A stretch of 64,000 nucleotides of DNA from Streptomyces sp. 130 (GTDB lineage: Bacteria; Actinomycetota; Actinomycetes; Streptomycetales; Streptomycetaceae), in contig NZ_VJNO01000010.1 of the NCBI RefSeq assembly GCF_007096885.1, positions 62,001 through 126,000 on the forward strand, read 5' to 3'. Shown here piece by piece: positions 44,190 to 52,852 of this stretch. The translations under genes and the position numbers were made by a program. The notes under the pieces are model-generated. The model did no database searches. It saw only the letters and a list, made by a program, of their open reading frames with translations, and was not told the origin of the DNA. How positions within the stretch are numbered: the first letter of the stretch is position 1; each line of letters opens with the position of its first letter.

Positions 44190-44273
44190 CGCCGGATAGT
44201 AGTGAACATCAGTTCGCTATCCAAAACGGCTGGTTGCCGCCGTACGCGCGCACGGCGGCGACATGACGGCCGG

Positions 44274-45764
44274 TCAGGCGGAGCGGTCCCCGCCGAGCAG
44301 CGGCCCCGCCGCCCGCTCCAGTACGGAGTTGACCCGCTCCCACGCCGTCAGATCCCGTTCCACCGCCTCCAGCAGCACGTCCTCGCCGGTCTCCCACCCG
44401 GCGGCGACCGCGACCGGGTCCGCGCCCGTCGCCGCCGAAGCGGCGAGGGCCGCCGCGCCGAGCGCCACCAGCTCCCCGGCGCCCGGCACGATCACCGGCC
44501 GCCCGGACAGCCGCCGCACGGTCTCCACCCACACGCGCCCCTGCGCGCCGCCGCCGATCAGGCGCAGCGGCCGGGCCGCCACCTCCGGGTCCGCCGGGTC
44601 GAGACCGCAGGCCCGCGACAGCTCGTCGAGCGCCCGCAGCACGGTCACCACCGCGCCCTCGTAGGCGGCGCCGAGCAGCTGCCGCGGGGTCGTGTCGTGC
44701 CGCAGTCCGGTGAGGAGACCGGCGGCCGTCGGCAGGTCCGGGGTGCGCTCGCCGTCCAGATAGGGCAGCAGCACCGCCTCGCCGCCGGGCGCCGCGTCAT
44801 TGCGGTCCAGGCCCAGCAGCGCCGCAACCTTGTCCACGGCGAGCGTGCAGTTGAGGGTGCAGGCCAGCGGCAGATACGTACCGTCCGCCGCCGCGAAGCC
44901 GGAGAGCGCGGCCGACGCCGGCCGGGTCCGGGACGCCGCGAAGACCGTGCCCGAGGTGCCCAGGCTCAGCACCGGGTGGTCCAGGAGCCCGCCGCCGCCC
45001 AGGCCCAGCCCGACGGCGGCGCTCATGTTGTCCCCGGTGCCCGCCGCGACGGCGATCCCGGCGGGCAGGCCCAGCGCCTCGGCGGCGGCGTCCGTCAGCG
45101 AACCGGCCCGGGCCCCGCCGCTCGGGGCCACCTCGGGCAGCAGCGCCGGGTCGAGGCCGATGAGCGCGAGGAGTTCGGGGTCGTAGGCGCCGGTCGCGGT
45201 GGAGTACCAGCAGGTGCCCGAGGCGTCGCCCGGGTCGGTGACCGCGCGGCCGGACAGCCGCTCGGTCAGGAAGTCGTGGGGCAGGCGCACCGCGGCGACG
45301 GCCTCGGCGGTCTCCGGCTCGTTCTCCCGCAGCCACTGCCACTTCGACGCGGTCATCGCGGCCACCGGGACGGAACCGGTGCGCGCGGTCCAGGCGTCCG
45401 GGCCGCCGAGCGCGGCGGTGAGGGCCGCGGCCTGCGGGGCGGACCGGGTGTCGTTCCACAGCAGGGCCGGGCGCAGCGGACGGCCCTCGGCGTCCAGGAC
45501 GACCAGGCCGTGCTGCTGGCCGGCGACCGCGATGCCCACCACGTCCGTCGCGGCGATCCCGGACTCCTTCAGCCCGGCGGCGACCGCGTCGCGCAGGGCC
45601 TGCCACCAGACCTCGGGGTCGCTCTCGCGCGCACCGCCCTCGCCGGTGACCACGTGCGGGGCGCGGCCGACGGCGAGCAGCCGGCCGGTGGCGGTGTCGG
45701 TGAACGCCGCCTTGGTGGACTGGGTGGAGCTGTCCACACCGATGACGACGGTATGCGGCGGCAT
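44274..45764 (-). CDS. xylB: Xylulokinase
   Basis: A 496-residue FGGY-family kinase that phosphorylates D-xylulose to xylulose 5-phosphate. The N-terminus has GVDSSTQSTKA for phosphate binding, then AGQQHGLVVLD and LLWNDTRS, both typical of XylB. The C-terminal half contains LSLGTSGTVFA and the FGGY signature region GGGAQGRVWVE. The ATG has GAGG upstream. It diverges from xylA across 229 bases, the classic Streptomyces xylose arrangement. Xylose freed by the GH31 enzyme would enter the pentose phosphate pathway through it. Confidence 0.95.
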   Translation of the reverse strand: MPPHTVVIGVDSSTQSTKAAFTDTATGRLLAVGRAPHVVTGEGGARESDPEVWWQALRDAVAAGLKESGIAATDVVGIAVAGQQHGLVVLDAEGRPLRPALLWNDTRSAPQAAALTAALGGPDAWTARTGSVPVAAMTASKWQWLRENEPETAEAVAAVRLPHDFLTERLSGRAVTDPGDASGTCWYSTATGAYDPELLALIGLDPALLPEVAPSGGARAGSLTDAAAEALGLPAGIAVAAGTGDNMSAAVGLGLGGGGLLDHPVLSLGTSGTVFAASRTRPASAALSGFAAADGTYLPLACTLNCTLAVDKVAALLGLDRNDAAPGGEAVLLPYLDGERTPDLPTAAGLLTGLRHDTTPRQLLGAAYEGAVVTVLRALDELSRACGLDPADPEVAARPLRLIGGGAQGRVWVETVRRLSGRPVIVPGAGELVALGAAALAASAATGADPVAVAAGWETGEDVLLEAVERDLTAWERVNSVLERAAGPLLGGDRSA

Positions 45765-45993
45765 GGCTGACCTCATTCGCTGATGTATTTGATCGTACGC
45801 AAAACAAATTACGTGATCGAACCCGCGCGGAACAGGCCCAGGACCGGGTTCGCCGGAGCGGCGTCCGGACCTCTCCGCTCCTGGGGCTTTACGTCGCACG
45901 GGCTGTCCGTGCATGATTAGTCATGACAGTGAACAAATTGAGGTTCGGCCGCCCGACCGGCTGCGGACCCACGGCCCCGAAGGCGGCACCACC
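45765..45993. promoter_or_regulatory. Divergent xylB/xylA promoter region
   Basis: A 229-base gene-free region with locally AT-rich patches. It contains the inverted repeat CATGA-TTAG-TCATG at 45912-45925, the repeated word ACAAATT (near 45804 and 45934), and an imperfect repeat around TTTGATCGTACG and CGTGATCGAA near 45788-45821. These are candidate sites for the ROK repressor encoded beyond xylA; none is proven. Confidence 0.5.
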
Positions 45994-47163
45994 ATGACGG
46001 AACGCTTCGCACCGACCCCCGAGGACAAGTTCACCTTCGGTCTGTGGACCGTGGGCTGGCAGGGCCGCGACCCCTTCGGTGACGCGACGCGCGCCGCGAT
46101 CGACCCGGTCGACTCCGTCCAGCGCCTCGCCGAGCTCGGCGCGTACGGCGTGACCTTCCACGACGACGACCTGATCCCCTTCGGCTCCTCGGACACCGAG
46201 CGCGAGGGCATCGTCAAGCGCTTCCGCCAGGCGCTCGACGCGGCCGGCCTCGTCGTCCCCATGGCCACGACGAACCTCTTCACCCACCCCGTCTTCAAGG
46301 ACGGCGCCTTCACCGCCAACGACCGGGACGTCCGGCGCTACGCCCTGCGCAAGACCATGCGCAACATCGACCTGGCCGTCGAGCTGGGCGCCACCACCTA
46401 CGTCGCCTGGGGCGGCCGGGAGGGCTCCGAGTCCGGCGCCGCCAAGGACATCCGCGTCGCGCTCGACCGGATGAAGGAAGCCTTCGACCTCCTGGGCGAC
46501 TACGTCACCGAGCAGGGCTACGACCTGAAGTTCGCCATCGAGCCCAAGCCGAACGAGCCGCGCGGCGACATCCTCCTCCCCACCATCGGCCACGCCCTCG
46601 CCTTCATCGAGCGCCTGGAGCGCCCCGAGATGGTCGGCGTCAACCCGGAGGTCGGGCACGAGCAGATGGCCGGGCTGAACTTCCCGCACGGCATCGCCCA
46701 GGCCCTGTGGGCGGGCAAGCTCTTCCACATCGACCTCAACGGCCAGTCCGGCATCAAGTACGACCAGGACCTCCGCTTCGGCGCCGGCGACCTGCGCCAG
46801 GCGTTCTGGCTGGTCGACCTCCTGGAGAACTCCGACTACGCCGGCCCGCGCCACTTCGACTTCAAGCCGCCGCGCACCGAGGACTACGACGGCGTCTGGG
46901 CCTCCGCCGCCGGCTGCATGCGCAACTACCTCATCCTCAAGGAGCGCGCCGCCGCCTTCCGCGCCGACCCGGCCGTCCAGGACGCCCTGCGCGCCGCCCG
47001 CCTGGACGAGCTGGCCCAGCGCACCGCCGAGGACGGCGTGGCCGGGCTGCTCGCCGACCGCTCCGCGTTCGAGGAGTTCGACGTGGACGCGGCGGCCGAG
47101 CGCGGCATGGCCTTCGAGGCCCTGGACCAGCTGGCGATGGACCACCTGCTCGGCGTCCGCTGA
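45994..47163 (+). CDS. xylA: Xylose isomerase
   Basis: A 389-residue enzyme that converts D-xylose to D-xylulose and D-glucose to D-fructose. It is nearly colinear with the Streptomyces enzymes used in crystallography: [17 protein letters not shown] at the start, catalytic His in VTFHDDDL, metal ligands in [23 protein letters not shown] and HIDLNGQ, and [11 protein letters not shown]. Length is exactly that of the family. ATG 45994 is the conserved start; an upstream in-frame ATG would add 27 unrelated residues. It diverges from xylB. Confidence 0.98.
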   Translation: MTERFAPTPEDKFTFGLWTVGWQGRDPFGDATRAAIDPVDSVQRLAELGAYGVTFHDDDLIPFGSSDTEREGIVKRFRQALDAAGLVVPMATTNLFTHPVFKDGAFTANDRDVRRYALRKTMRNIDLAVELGATTYVAWGGREGSESGAAKDIRVALDRMKEAFDLLGDYVTEQGYDLKFAIEPKPNEPRGDILLPTIGHALAFIERLERPEMVGVNPEVGHEQMAGLNFPHGIAQALWAGKLFHIDLNGQSGIKYDQDLRFGAGDLRQAFWLVDLLENSDYAGPRHFDFKPPRTEDYDGVWASAAGCMRNYLILKERAAAFRADPAVQDALRAARLDELAQRTAEDGVAGLLADRSAFEEFDVDAAAERGMAFEALDQLAMDHLLGVR

Positions 47164-47181
47164 CCCCACGGGGCCGGCAAG

Positions 47182-47208
47182 GGGGCGGACGCACGAAGCG
47201 TCCGCCCC
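47182..47208 (+). terminator. Terminator after xylA
   Basis: Perfect 11-bp stem GGGGCGGACGC (47182-47192) and GCGTCCGCCCC (47198-47208) with loop ACGAA, followed by TT, 18 bases after the xylA stop. Confidence 0.82.
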
Positions 47209-47213
47209 TTCCG

Positions 47214-47333
47214 CGTGTCCCGGACCGCCGTCTTTCGCATGTCCCGGGCCGCCGTCTTCCGTGTGTCCCGGGCCGGCGCCTTCCGTACGTCCCGGGCCGG
47301 CGCCTTCCGTACCTCTCAGGCCGGCGCCGGGCG
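47214..47333. repeat. 24-bp tandem repeat, five units
   Basis: Five consecutive 24-base units begin at 47214, 47238, 47262, 47286 and 47310. The core is GTCCCGGGCCGGCGCCTTCCG with small changes, and the last unit is the most diverged. It fills the gap between the xylA terminator and the ROK gene and runs into that gene's last codons. Each unit carries a GC-rich palindromic core. It does not look like a CRISPR array, since there are no spacers. Confidence 0.88.
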
Positions 47334-48551
47334 CGCGTACGCAACCGGGTCGGCCAGCACGTCCGTCATCACCAGCGCCGCCGCGCCCCGGGCCGCGTCC
47401 CCCGCGACCGACGACGCGCGCAGCCGGCCCCCGTCGGGCGCCCAGAGCCCGGAGACCACCCGGCCCGTCAGCTCCCCGTCGGCCGGCGCGGCCAGCCACG
47501 GCATCAGGTTCCGGTAGATCCCGCCGAGCACCACCGCGTCCGGGTCCAGCAGATTGACCGCGCCCGACAGCACCCGCCCCAGCATCCGCCCGGCCTCCGC
47601 GACCGCGCCGACCGCCCGCTCGTCGCCCGCCCGCACCCGCCGCTCCAGCTCCGCGACCCCGAGTCCGCCGCCCCCGTCGATCCCGGCCGCCCGCAGCAGC
47701 GCCGCCTGTCCCGCGTACTGCTCCAGGCAGCCGCGCGAACCGCACCGGCACTGCGGACCGCTCGGGTCCACCACCACATGGCCGATCTCCCCGGCGAAGC
47801 CGTGCGCCCCGCGCAGCAGCTCGCCGTCGATCACCAGCGCACCGCCCACGCCGATCTCACCGGTCAGATAGAGGAAGCTGCGGATGCGCTCCAGGCCGCC
47901 GAACCACAGCTCGGCCAGGGCCGCCAGATTCGCCTCGTTCTCCGAGCGGACCGGCAGCTCCTGGTGGCCCGGGTGCTCGGCGGTCAGCGCGGCGGCGAAC
48001 AGTTCCTCGGCCGGGACCTGGTTCCAGCCCAGGTTCGGTGCCTGGCGCACCGCGCCGCCCGAGACCAGGCCCGGCAGCGCCAGGGCCACACCGACCGGGT
48101 AGAGCTCCTGCTCCCGCGCCGAGTCCAGGGTGCGCGCGGCGATCCCGGCCGCCCGCGCGAGGACCTCGGCGGGCGGGGTGCCCCGGTTGTCCAGGTGCTC
48201 GGTGAGACGGACCCGGCCGGTGCCGGCCAGGTCGACCACGCACACCGACACGTAGTCGATGTTGACCTCGACCCCGAGCCCGGCCGGCCCCGTGCGGGCG
48301 GTTCTCAGCGCGGTCCCGGGGCGGCCGGCCTGCCCGCTGAACGTCTTGCCGGACTCGGTCAGGAACCCGGTTTCGAGCAGCTGCTCGACCAGCGAGGACA
48401 CGGCGGCCCGGGTCAGCCCCACGCGCGCGGCGACACCGGCCCGGGTCGCCTCGCCCTCGTCGCGGACGGCCCGCAGCACGAGGCTCAGATTGCTGCGCCG
48501 GACGGTGTCCTTGTCGGCCTTGGGCCCCAGCGGTGTGAGGTTGCTCTTCAT
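47316..48551 (-). CDS. ROK family transcriptional regulator (probable XylR)
   Basis: A 411-residue ROK repressor. The helix-turn-helix is at about residues 35-60 (ATRAGVAARVGLTRAAVSSLVEQLL). The ROK domain has GVEVNIDYVSVCVVDLAG, GEIGVGGALV, and the zinc motif CRCGSRGCLEQY. It converges on xylA, next to xylB, where a xylose-responsive repressor is common in actinobacteria. A CCGTAC-GCCA-GTACGG inverted repeat at 48575-48590, just upstream of its start, is a candidate autoregulatory site. Ligand is inferred from position. Confidence 0.88.
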   Translation of the reverse strand: MKSNLTPLGPKADKDTVRRSNLSLVLRAVRDEGEATRAGVAARVGLTRAAVSSLVEQLLETGFLTESGKTFSGQAGRPGTALRTARTGPAGLGVEVNIDYVSVCVVDLAGTGRVRLTEHLDNRGTPPAEVLARAAGIAARTLDSAREQELYPVGVALALPGLVSGGAVRQAPNLGWNQVPAEELFAAALTAEHPGHQELPVRSENEANLAALAELWFGGLERIRSFLYLTGEIGVGGALVIDGELLRGAHGFAGEIGHVVVDPSGPQCRCGSRGCLEQYAGQAALLRAAGIDGGGGLGVAELERRVRAGDERAVGAVAEAGRMLGRVLSGAVNLLDPDAVVLGGIYRNLMPWLAAPADGELTGRVVSGLWAPDGGRLRASSVAGDAARGAAALVMTDVLADPVAYARPAPA

Positions 48552-48606
48552 ATCGGACCTGAGCCTATGCGATTCCGTACGCCAGTACGGTCGCGATCCG
48601 GGCGAA

Positions 48607-48631
48607 CCGGGCCCCGCACCGCGGGGCCCGG
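48607..48631 (-). terminator. Terminator after the DUF305 gene
   Basis: Perfect 11-bp stem CCGGGCCCCGC (48607-48617) and GCGGGGCCCGG (48621-48631), three-base loop, directly after the minus-strand DUF305 stop. Confidence 0.7.
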
Positions 48632-48639
48632 CCCGGGGC

Positions 48640-49290
48640 TCAGGAGGCGGACGCCCCGCGCTCCTCGAGCATGTCCGCCATGAGCGCGATCTCCGACTTC
48701 TGGGCCAGGGCCATGCCCGACGCCAGGTTCCTGATCTCCTCGGTCTTCGCCGCCGAGGCCGCCGCCCGCGCCATCTCGGCGCCGGACCTGTGGTGCGTGG
48801 TCATCAGCCTCAGGAACAGGATCTCGGCGTCCCTGCCCTTAGCGGCCCGCAGCTCGTCCAGCTCGGCGTCGGTGGCCATGCCGGGCATCAGCGCGCCGTC
48901 ACCCCGCGGGGTGAAGGTGTGCCCCATCCACGCCATGGGCGGCCCGGGGGAGCTCTTCGCCCGGCCCCACATCTCCAGCCAGCCCAGGAGCATGCCGCGC
49001 TGGTTGGCCTGGGTGTTGATGATGTCGAACGCCAGCCGGCGCACCGCCTCGTCCGAGGTGCGGTCCCGGACGATGAACGCCATCTCGACCGCCTGCTGAT
49101 GGTGGACCGCCATGTCCCGCGCGAACCCCACATCGGCCGAGGTCTCGGCCGGCGCGGCGGCGGACGCCGCCGCCGAGGGCGCCGACGTCGACGGGCGTAC
49201 GAAGGTCAGCGCGATCAGGGCCAGCGCCAGCAGCAGCACCGCACCACCGGCCACCACCAGGGGCCGTGAGGTGCGCGGGGCGGCCGTCAC
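48640..49290 (-). CDS. DUF305 domain-containing protein
   Basis: A 216-residue protein with one N-terminal membrane anchor (residues 11-31), then a helical ferritin-like DUF305 domain. Two His-rich motifs, DMAVHHQQAVEMA (59-71) and TTHHRSGAEMA near residue 165, with Met residues between them, are typical; some family members bind copper. GTG 49290 overlaps the stop of the DUF3105 gene (GTGA). These two genes travel together in Streptomyces. A periplasm-side metal-handling role is plausible but unproven. Confidence 0.9.
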   Translation of the reverse strand: MTAAPRTSRPLVVAGGAVLLLALALIALTFVRPSTSAPSAAASAAAPAETSADVGFARDMAVHHQQAVEMAFIVRDRTSDEAVRRLAFDIINTQANQRGMLLGWLEMWGRAKSSPGPPMAWMGHTFTPRGDGALMPGMATDAELDELRAAKGRDAEILFLRLMTTHHRSGAEMARAAASAAKTEEIRNLASGMALAQKSEIALMADMLEERGASAS

Positions 49291-49967
49291 CCGGCGATCC
49301 CGCCGGTGCAGGCGGCGCCCGGCTCAGGGGTCTGCGGGCCCTGCACGTACTTCGTGAAGAACTGCGCGACACGGGGGTCGGTGGCGCTCTTGACCGTGAG
49401 CTGCTTCCCCCAGGCACTCAGCATCAGCGGCGCGGCCTGGTCCTCCACCGGGCTCATCAGCGAGTACGGCGTGGCCGACACCCGCTCGTTCAGCTTCTTG
49501 ACGTCGGCGGGCTTCGCCTCGCTGGTGTACGTGACCCACACCGCGCCGTGCTCCAGCGAGTGCACGGCGTTCTCCTTCGGTATGGCGTCGGTGTAGACGT
49601 CACCGTCGCAGTTCATCCACACCGGGTTGTGGTCGCCGCCGACCGGCGGGTTCATCGGGTAGTCGACGGTCTTGTCGACATGGTTCTGGGTCAGCTTGTC
49701 CCAGCTCTTCTCGCCGGTGACGGGCGAGGTCTTGGCCTCGGCCTCGGCCTTGTCCTGCTCATCGGCCGCATTCATCAGATAACCGCCGCCGACCACGAGC
49801 CCGGCGACCACCAGCACGCCTACGGCGAGCGTGATGACGCGGGAGCGGCGCTCACGGGCCCGCTCCTGACGGCGGGCCTCCTCCAGCTTGGCGCGGCGGG
49901 CGGCGGCGGGGCTGTTCTGCTTCCCGGTGTTCTGCTTGCCGGTGTTCTGCTTGTCGGCGGAAGCCAT
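49287..49967 (-). CDS. DUF3105 domain-containing membrane-anchored protein
   Basis: A 226-residue protein. The cytoplasmic N-terminus begins with a short repeat KQNTGKQNTGKQN and a charged coiled region (AKLEEARRQERARERR), then one membrane helix (about 44-64) and an extracellular DUF3105 domain with YPMNPPVGGDHNPVWMNCDG and HSLEHGAVWVTY. His, Cys and Glu residues in these motifs could bind a metal. It is coupled to the DUF305 gene by GTGA overlap. Biochemical function of the family is unknown to me. Confidence 0.9.
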   Translation of the reverse strand: MASADKQNTGKQNTGKQNSPAAARRAKLEEARRQERARERRSRVITLAVGVLVVAGLVVGGGYLMNAADEQDKAEAEAKTSPVTGEKSWDKLTQNHVDKTVDYPMNPPVGGDHNPVWMNCDGDVYTDAIPKENAVHSLEHGAVWVTYTSEAKPADVKKLNERVSATPYSLMSPVEDQAAPLMLSAWGKQLTVKSATDPRVAQFFTKYVQGPQTPEPGAACTGGIAG

Positions 49968-50061
49968 GACGGGTCCTTCGGTTCATAGGGTCGTGAGACG
50001 GACTGCGTACGGCAGGGGGAGCCGCCGCACCCGCGAACGGGCACGGGCGTCCCCGGCCGTC

Positions 50062-50481
50062 CTAGGTCCGCTGAACCTGAAGGCGCAGGGGGTCGACCTC
50101 GCCGACCGCGTCGTTGGAAGGGCCCCGGATCGACTCACCGCCGGTCAGGGGGCGGTGCGGGAGCAGCGCCACGGCCGTCGAGGGGACCGCCGCCGGACCC
50201 GGCTGGGCGGGCAGCACGACGGGCGCCGAATGCTGCGAGGCGTCGTGGCAGGAATCCCCCACGCCCCGGTCGCCGGGGGCGTCGGCCGTCACGACCCGGA
50301 CCACCGTGAGGTCGGTCTGCGTCGCGAGGGCCGAGGCCGGGGCGAACTCGGGGGAGGGGTGGGGGCGTACGGGCTGCGTCGCGCAGCACGAGACGAGTGT
50401 GACCAGGACGAACAGCCAGGCGAGCGCGACCGGCGCACCGGTGCCGCGCAGCCGCTCCGCCCCCTCGCTCACCCTGTTCAT
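50062..50481 (-). CDS. Small membrane-anchored hypothetical protein
   Basis: A predicted product of about 139 residues with one hydrophobic segment, VALAWLFVLVTLVSCC, near the N-terminus and an extracellular part rich in Pro, Ala and Val, ending RGPSNDAVGEVDPLRLQVQR. Two Cys in the helix end and one more in DSCHDAS are notable. It lies upstream of DUF3105 on the same strand, separated by about 94 bases. The start is uncertain (ATG 50481 or ATG 50490; neither has a strong ribosome-binding site). No family recognised. Confidence 0.6.
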   Translation of the reverse strand: MNRVSEGAERLRGTGAPVALAWLFVLVTLVSCCATQPVRPHPSPEFAPASALATQTDLTVVRVVTADAPGDRGVGDSCHDASQHSAPVVLPAQPGPAAVPSTAVALLPHRPLTGGESIRGPSNDAVGEVDPLRLQVQRT

Positions 50482-50597
50482 CCCGCACATCGTACGCGGC
50501 GCGTTGAAGATTCAAGCAGTGCGCGGGAAGAAGCGGCGAACCTGTGGATTCCACCGGCGGGAGCTCGGTTCCGGCCGTGGCGAGATAGTGTGCCCCG

Positions 50598-51443
50598 GTG
50601 ACCACGCACTCGAACGTATCTGCGGGCTGGTATCCCGATCCGCACGGCGCCCCTCAGCTGCTGCGCTACTGGGACGGTTCCCAGTGGACGGAGCACACCC
50701 ACCCCGCGGGCGATCAGGCCCAGGCCCCCGCGCAGCCGCAGCAGCAGCCGCAGGCCCAGGTGCCGCAGCAGCCGGCGGCGCCGCAGCCCACGGCCGTTCC
50801 CCAGCAGGGTGCCCCGCAGCACCCGCAGGGCGGCGCCCCCGGCGGCTCGCTCTTCGATCAGCAGGTCCTGGTCGTGAACCAGAAGGCCAAGCTGATCGAG
50901 GTGACGAACGAGTACAGCGTCTTCGATCAGCACGGCAACACCATCGGCTCGGTCGTCCAGGTCGGCCAGGGCGCCATGCGCAAGGTGCTGCGGTTCCTGA
51001 CCAGCATCGACCAGTACCTGACCCACCGCCTGGAGATCCGCGACGCGCACGGCCGGCCGCAGCTGCTGCTGACCCGCCCCGCGAAGTTCATCAAGTCCCG
51101 GGTCGTCGTGGAGCGCCCCGACGGTCAGCCGGTCGGCGAGATCGTCCAGCAGAACGCCATCGGCAAGATCAACTTCGCGATCATGGCCGGCGGACAGCAG
51201 ATCGGTGCGATCAAGGCCGAGAACTGGCGCGCCTGGAACTTCGCGATCGTCGACCACAACGACCAGGAGATCGCCCGGATCACCAAGACCTGGGAAGGGC
51301 TGGCGAAGACGCTGTTCACGACGGCGGACAACTACGTCCTCCAGATCCACTACCAGCTGCCGGAGCCGCTGCTGAGCCTCGTGGTGGCGACGGCCCTGAC
51401 CGTGGACACCGCCCTCAAGCAGGACGCCCGCGGCCTGGGCTGA
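50598..51443 (+). CDS. DUF2510 and LURP-one/scramblase-like domain protein
   Basis: A 281-residue protein in three parts. A DUF2510 module at the N-terminus (SAGWYPDPHGAPQLLRYWDGSQWTEHT) is a short actinobacterial WW-like fold. A Gln/Pro-rich linker of about 45 residues follows. From about residue 83 a tubby-like beta barrel (FDQQVLVVNQKAKLIEVTNEYSVFD onward) of the LURP-one/phospholipid-scramblase group ends near residue 245. GTG 50598 is the only good start. The function is unknown; such proteins are probably membrane-peripheral. Confidence 0.87.
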   Translation: MTTHSNVSAGWYPDPHGAPQLLRYWDGSQWTEHTHPAGDQAQAPAQPQQQPQAQVPQQPAAPQPTAVPQQGAPQHPQGGAPGGSLFDQQVLVVNQKAKLIEVTNEYSVFDQHGNTIGSVVQVGQGAMRKVLRFLTSIDQYLTHRLEIRDAHGRPQLLLTRPAKFIKSRVVVERPDGQPVGEIVQQNAIGKINFAIMAGGQQIGAIKAENWRAWNFAIVDHNDQEIARITKTWEGLAKTLFTTADNYVLQIHYQLPEPLLSLVVATALTVDTALKQDARGLG

Positions 51444-51470
51444 GCCCGGGCCCCGCGCGCCCGGGCACAG

Positions 51471-51504
51471 GGACGCCCGCACCCCGGACCGGGTGCGGGC
51501 GTCC
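51471..51504. terminator. Bidirectional hairpin terminator
   Basis: Perfect 14-bp stem GGACGCCCGCACCC (51471-51484) with GGGTGCGGGCGTCC (51491-51504), six-base loop, between converging genes. Confidence 0.87.
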
Positions 51505-51512
51505 TCGTGCGC

Positions 51513-52844
51513 TCAGCGGGGGGCGCGGTCCGGCGGCCCCTCGTCGGCGGGCCCCAGCCGGGAGAACACCGCGGCGAGGACCACGGCGGCCAGGGCTCCG
51601 GCGGCCACCCCGCTGCCGAACACCGTACGGGCCCACACCGGCAGTCCCGCGTACATGTCGGGGGCGAAGACCGGCAGCAGGCCGACGCAGAGTGCCAGGG
51701 CCACCACGATGCCGTTCGTGCCGTGGCCGAGGTCCTCCCTGCTGAGCATGGAGAACCCCATCGTCGCGATCACGGCGTAGATGATCAGCCCCGCGGCACC
51801 GACCACCGGCTCCGGGATGGCGGCGAGCAGCCGGGTGAGCGGCGTGATCAGACCGCACGCGATCAGCAGCACCCCGGCGCCCGCCGTGACGAACCGGCTG
51901 CGCACCCGGGTGAGCTGGACGATGCCGATGTTCTCGGCACTGGTCACCATCAGCGACGTACCGAAGACACCGGCGCCCAGCGAGGTCACGGCGTCGGCGC
52001 GGGAGATCCGCGGCACATCGCGCGCCGCGTCCGGGGTCCGGCCCACCGCCTCGCTGTTGAGCACGGTCTGCCCGGTCGCCTCGGCCAGCGAGGCCAGCGC
52101 GAACACCAGCAGCGGCACGGCCGCCAGCAGATCGAAGTGCGGGGTGCCGTACGGGAACGGGTCGGGCAGCGCGAACGCGCTGCCGTGCGCCATGTGGAAG
52201 GCCGTACCGCTGAGCGCGGCGACCAGCGTGCCGCCCGCCAGCCCGAAGAGCACCGACATCTGCCGCCAGATGCCGCGCAGGAGCAGGAAGAACAGCGCGG
52301 TGATGCCGAGCGTGGCGAAGCCGAGACCCGGCCCTGAGGCGATCATCGGCGCGGTGATCTTGATCATGTTGATGCCGATCAGGACCACCGTGGTGCCCAT
52401 GACCAGCGGCGGGAAGTACCGCACGAGGCGCCCGTAGAGCGGCAGCACGGCGATCAGGAAGACCGCCGCGATGAGGACCGAACCGGAGGCGGTGGCGGGA
52501 CCGTGCTCCTTGGCGACCTGGAGGAAGATCGCCACCGCCGCGCCGCCCGGCAGCATCAGGAACGGCAGCCGGGCACCGATCCGCAGGGCCCTCACCCCCA
52601 GGGACTGCAGGAGCGCGCCGATGCCGCAGAGCAGCAGCGTCGCGCTGAGCAGCGATGCCGTCTGGGACGCGGTGAGCGACAGGGTGGTGCCGATCAGGAT
52701 GACGGAGGAGACGGGGGCGGCGACCCCCGCGAGCAGGTGCTGGAAGGCGAGCGGGGCCAGCCGGGGGAGCGGCAGCCGCTCGTCGACCGGTGCGACGGAC
52801 GGGGCCGGTGCCTCGGGGGCGGCGGCGGGGACGGGGGAGGCCAC
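51513..52844 (-). CDS. NCS2 family nucleobase:cation symporter (uracil-xanthine permease)
   Basis: A 443-residue permease with about 14 membrane segments. The family signature is at ATGQTVLNSEAVGR, and the QN-type motif and LLPVFAPDM region support a purine/pyrimidine transporter of the NAT/NCS2 group. It follows the arylsulfotransferase-like gene by eight bases, so they form an operon. That pairing is unusual and hints that the imported compound may be something other than a plain nucleobase. GTG start at 52844. Confidence 0.9.
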   Translation of the reverse strand: MASPVPAAAPEAPAPSVAPVDERLPLPRLAPLAFQHLLAGVAAPVSSVILIGTTLSLTASQTASLLSATLLLCGIGALLQSLGVRALRIGARLPFLMLPGGAAVAIFLQVAKEHGPATASGSVLIAAVFLIAVLPLYGRLVRYFPPLVMGTTVVLIGINMIKITAPMIASGPGLGFATLGITALFFLLLRGIWRQMSVLFGLAGGTLVAALSGTAFHMAHGSAFALPDPFPYGTPHFDLLAAVPLLVFALASLAEATGQTVLNSEAVGRTPDAARDVPRISRADAVTSLGAGVFGTSLMVTSAENIGIVQLTRVRSRFVTAGAGVLLIACGLITPLTRLLAAIPEPVVGAAGLIIYAVIATMGFSMLSREDLGHGTNGIVVALALCVGLLPVFAPDMYAGLPVWARTVFGSGVAAGALAAVVLAAVFSRLGPADEGPPDRAPR

Positions 52845-52852
52845 GGTCCGGC

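Noticed and set aside
47214..47333. CRISPR-like array
   Set aside because: The five 24-base units are directly adjacent with no spacers and no cas genes.
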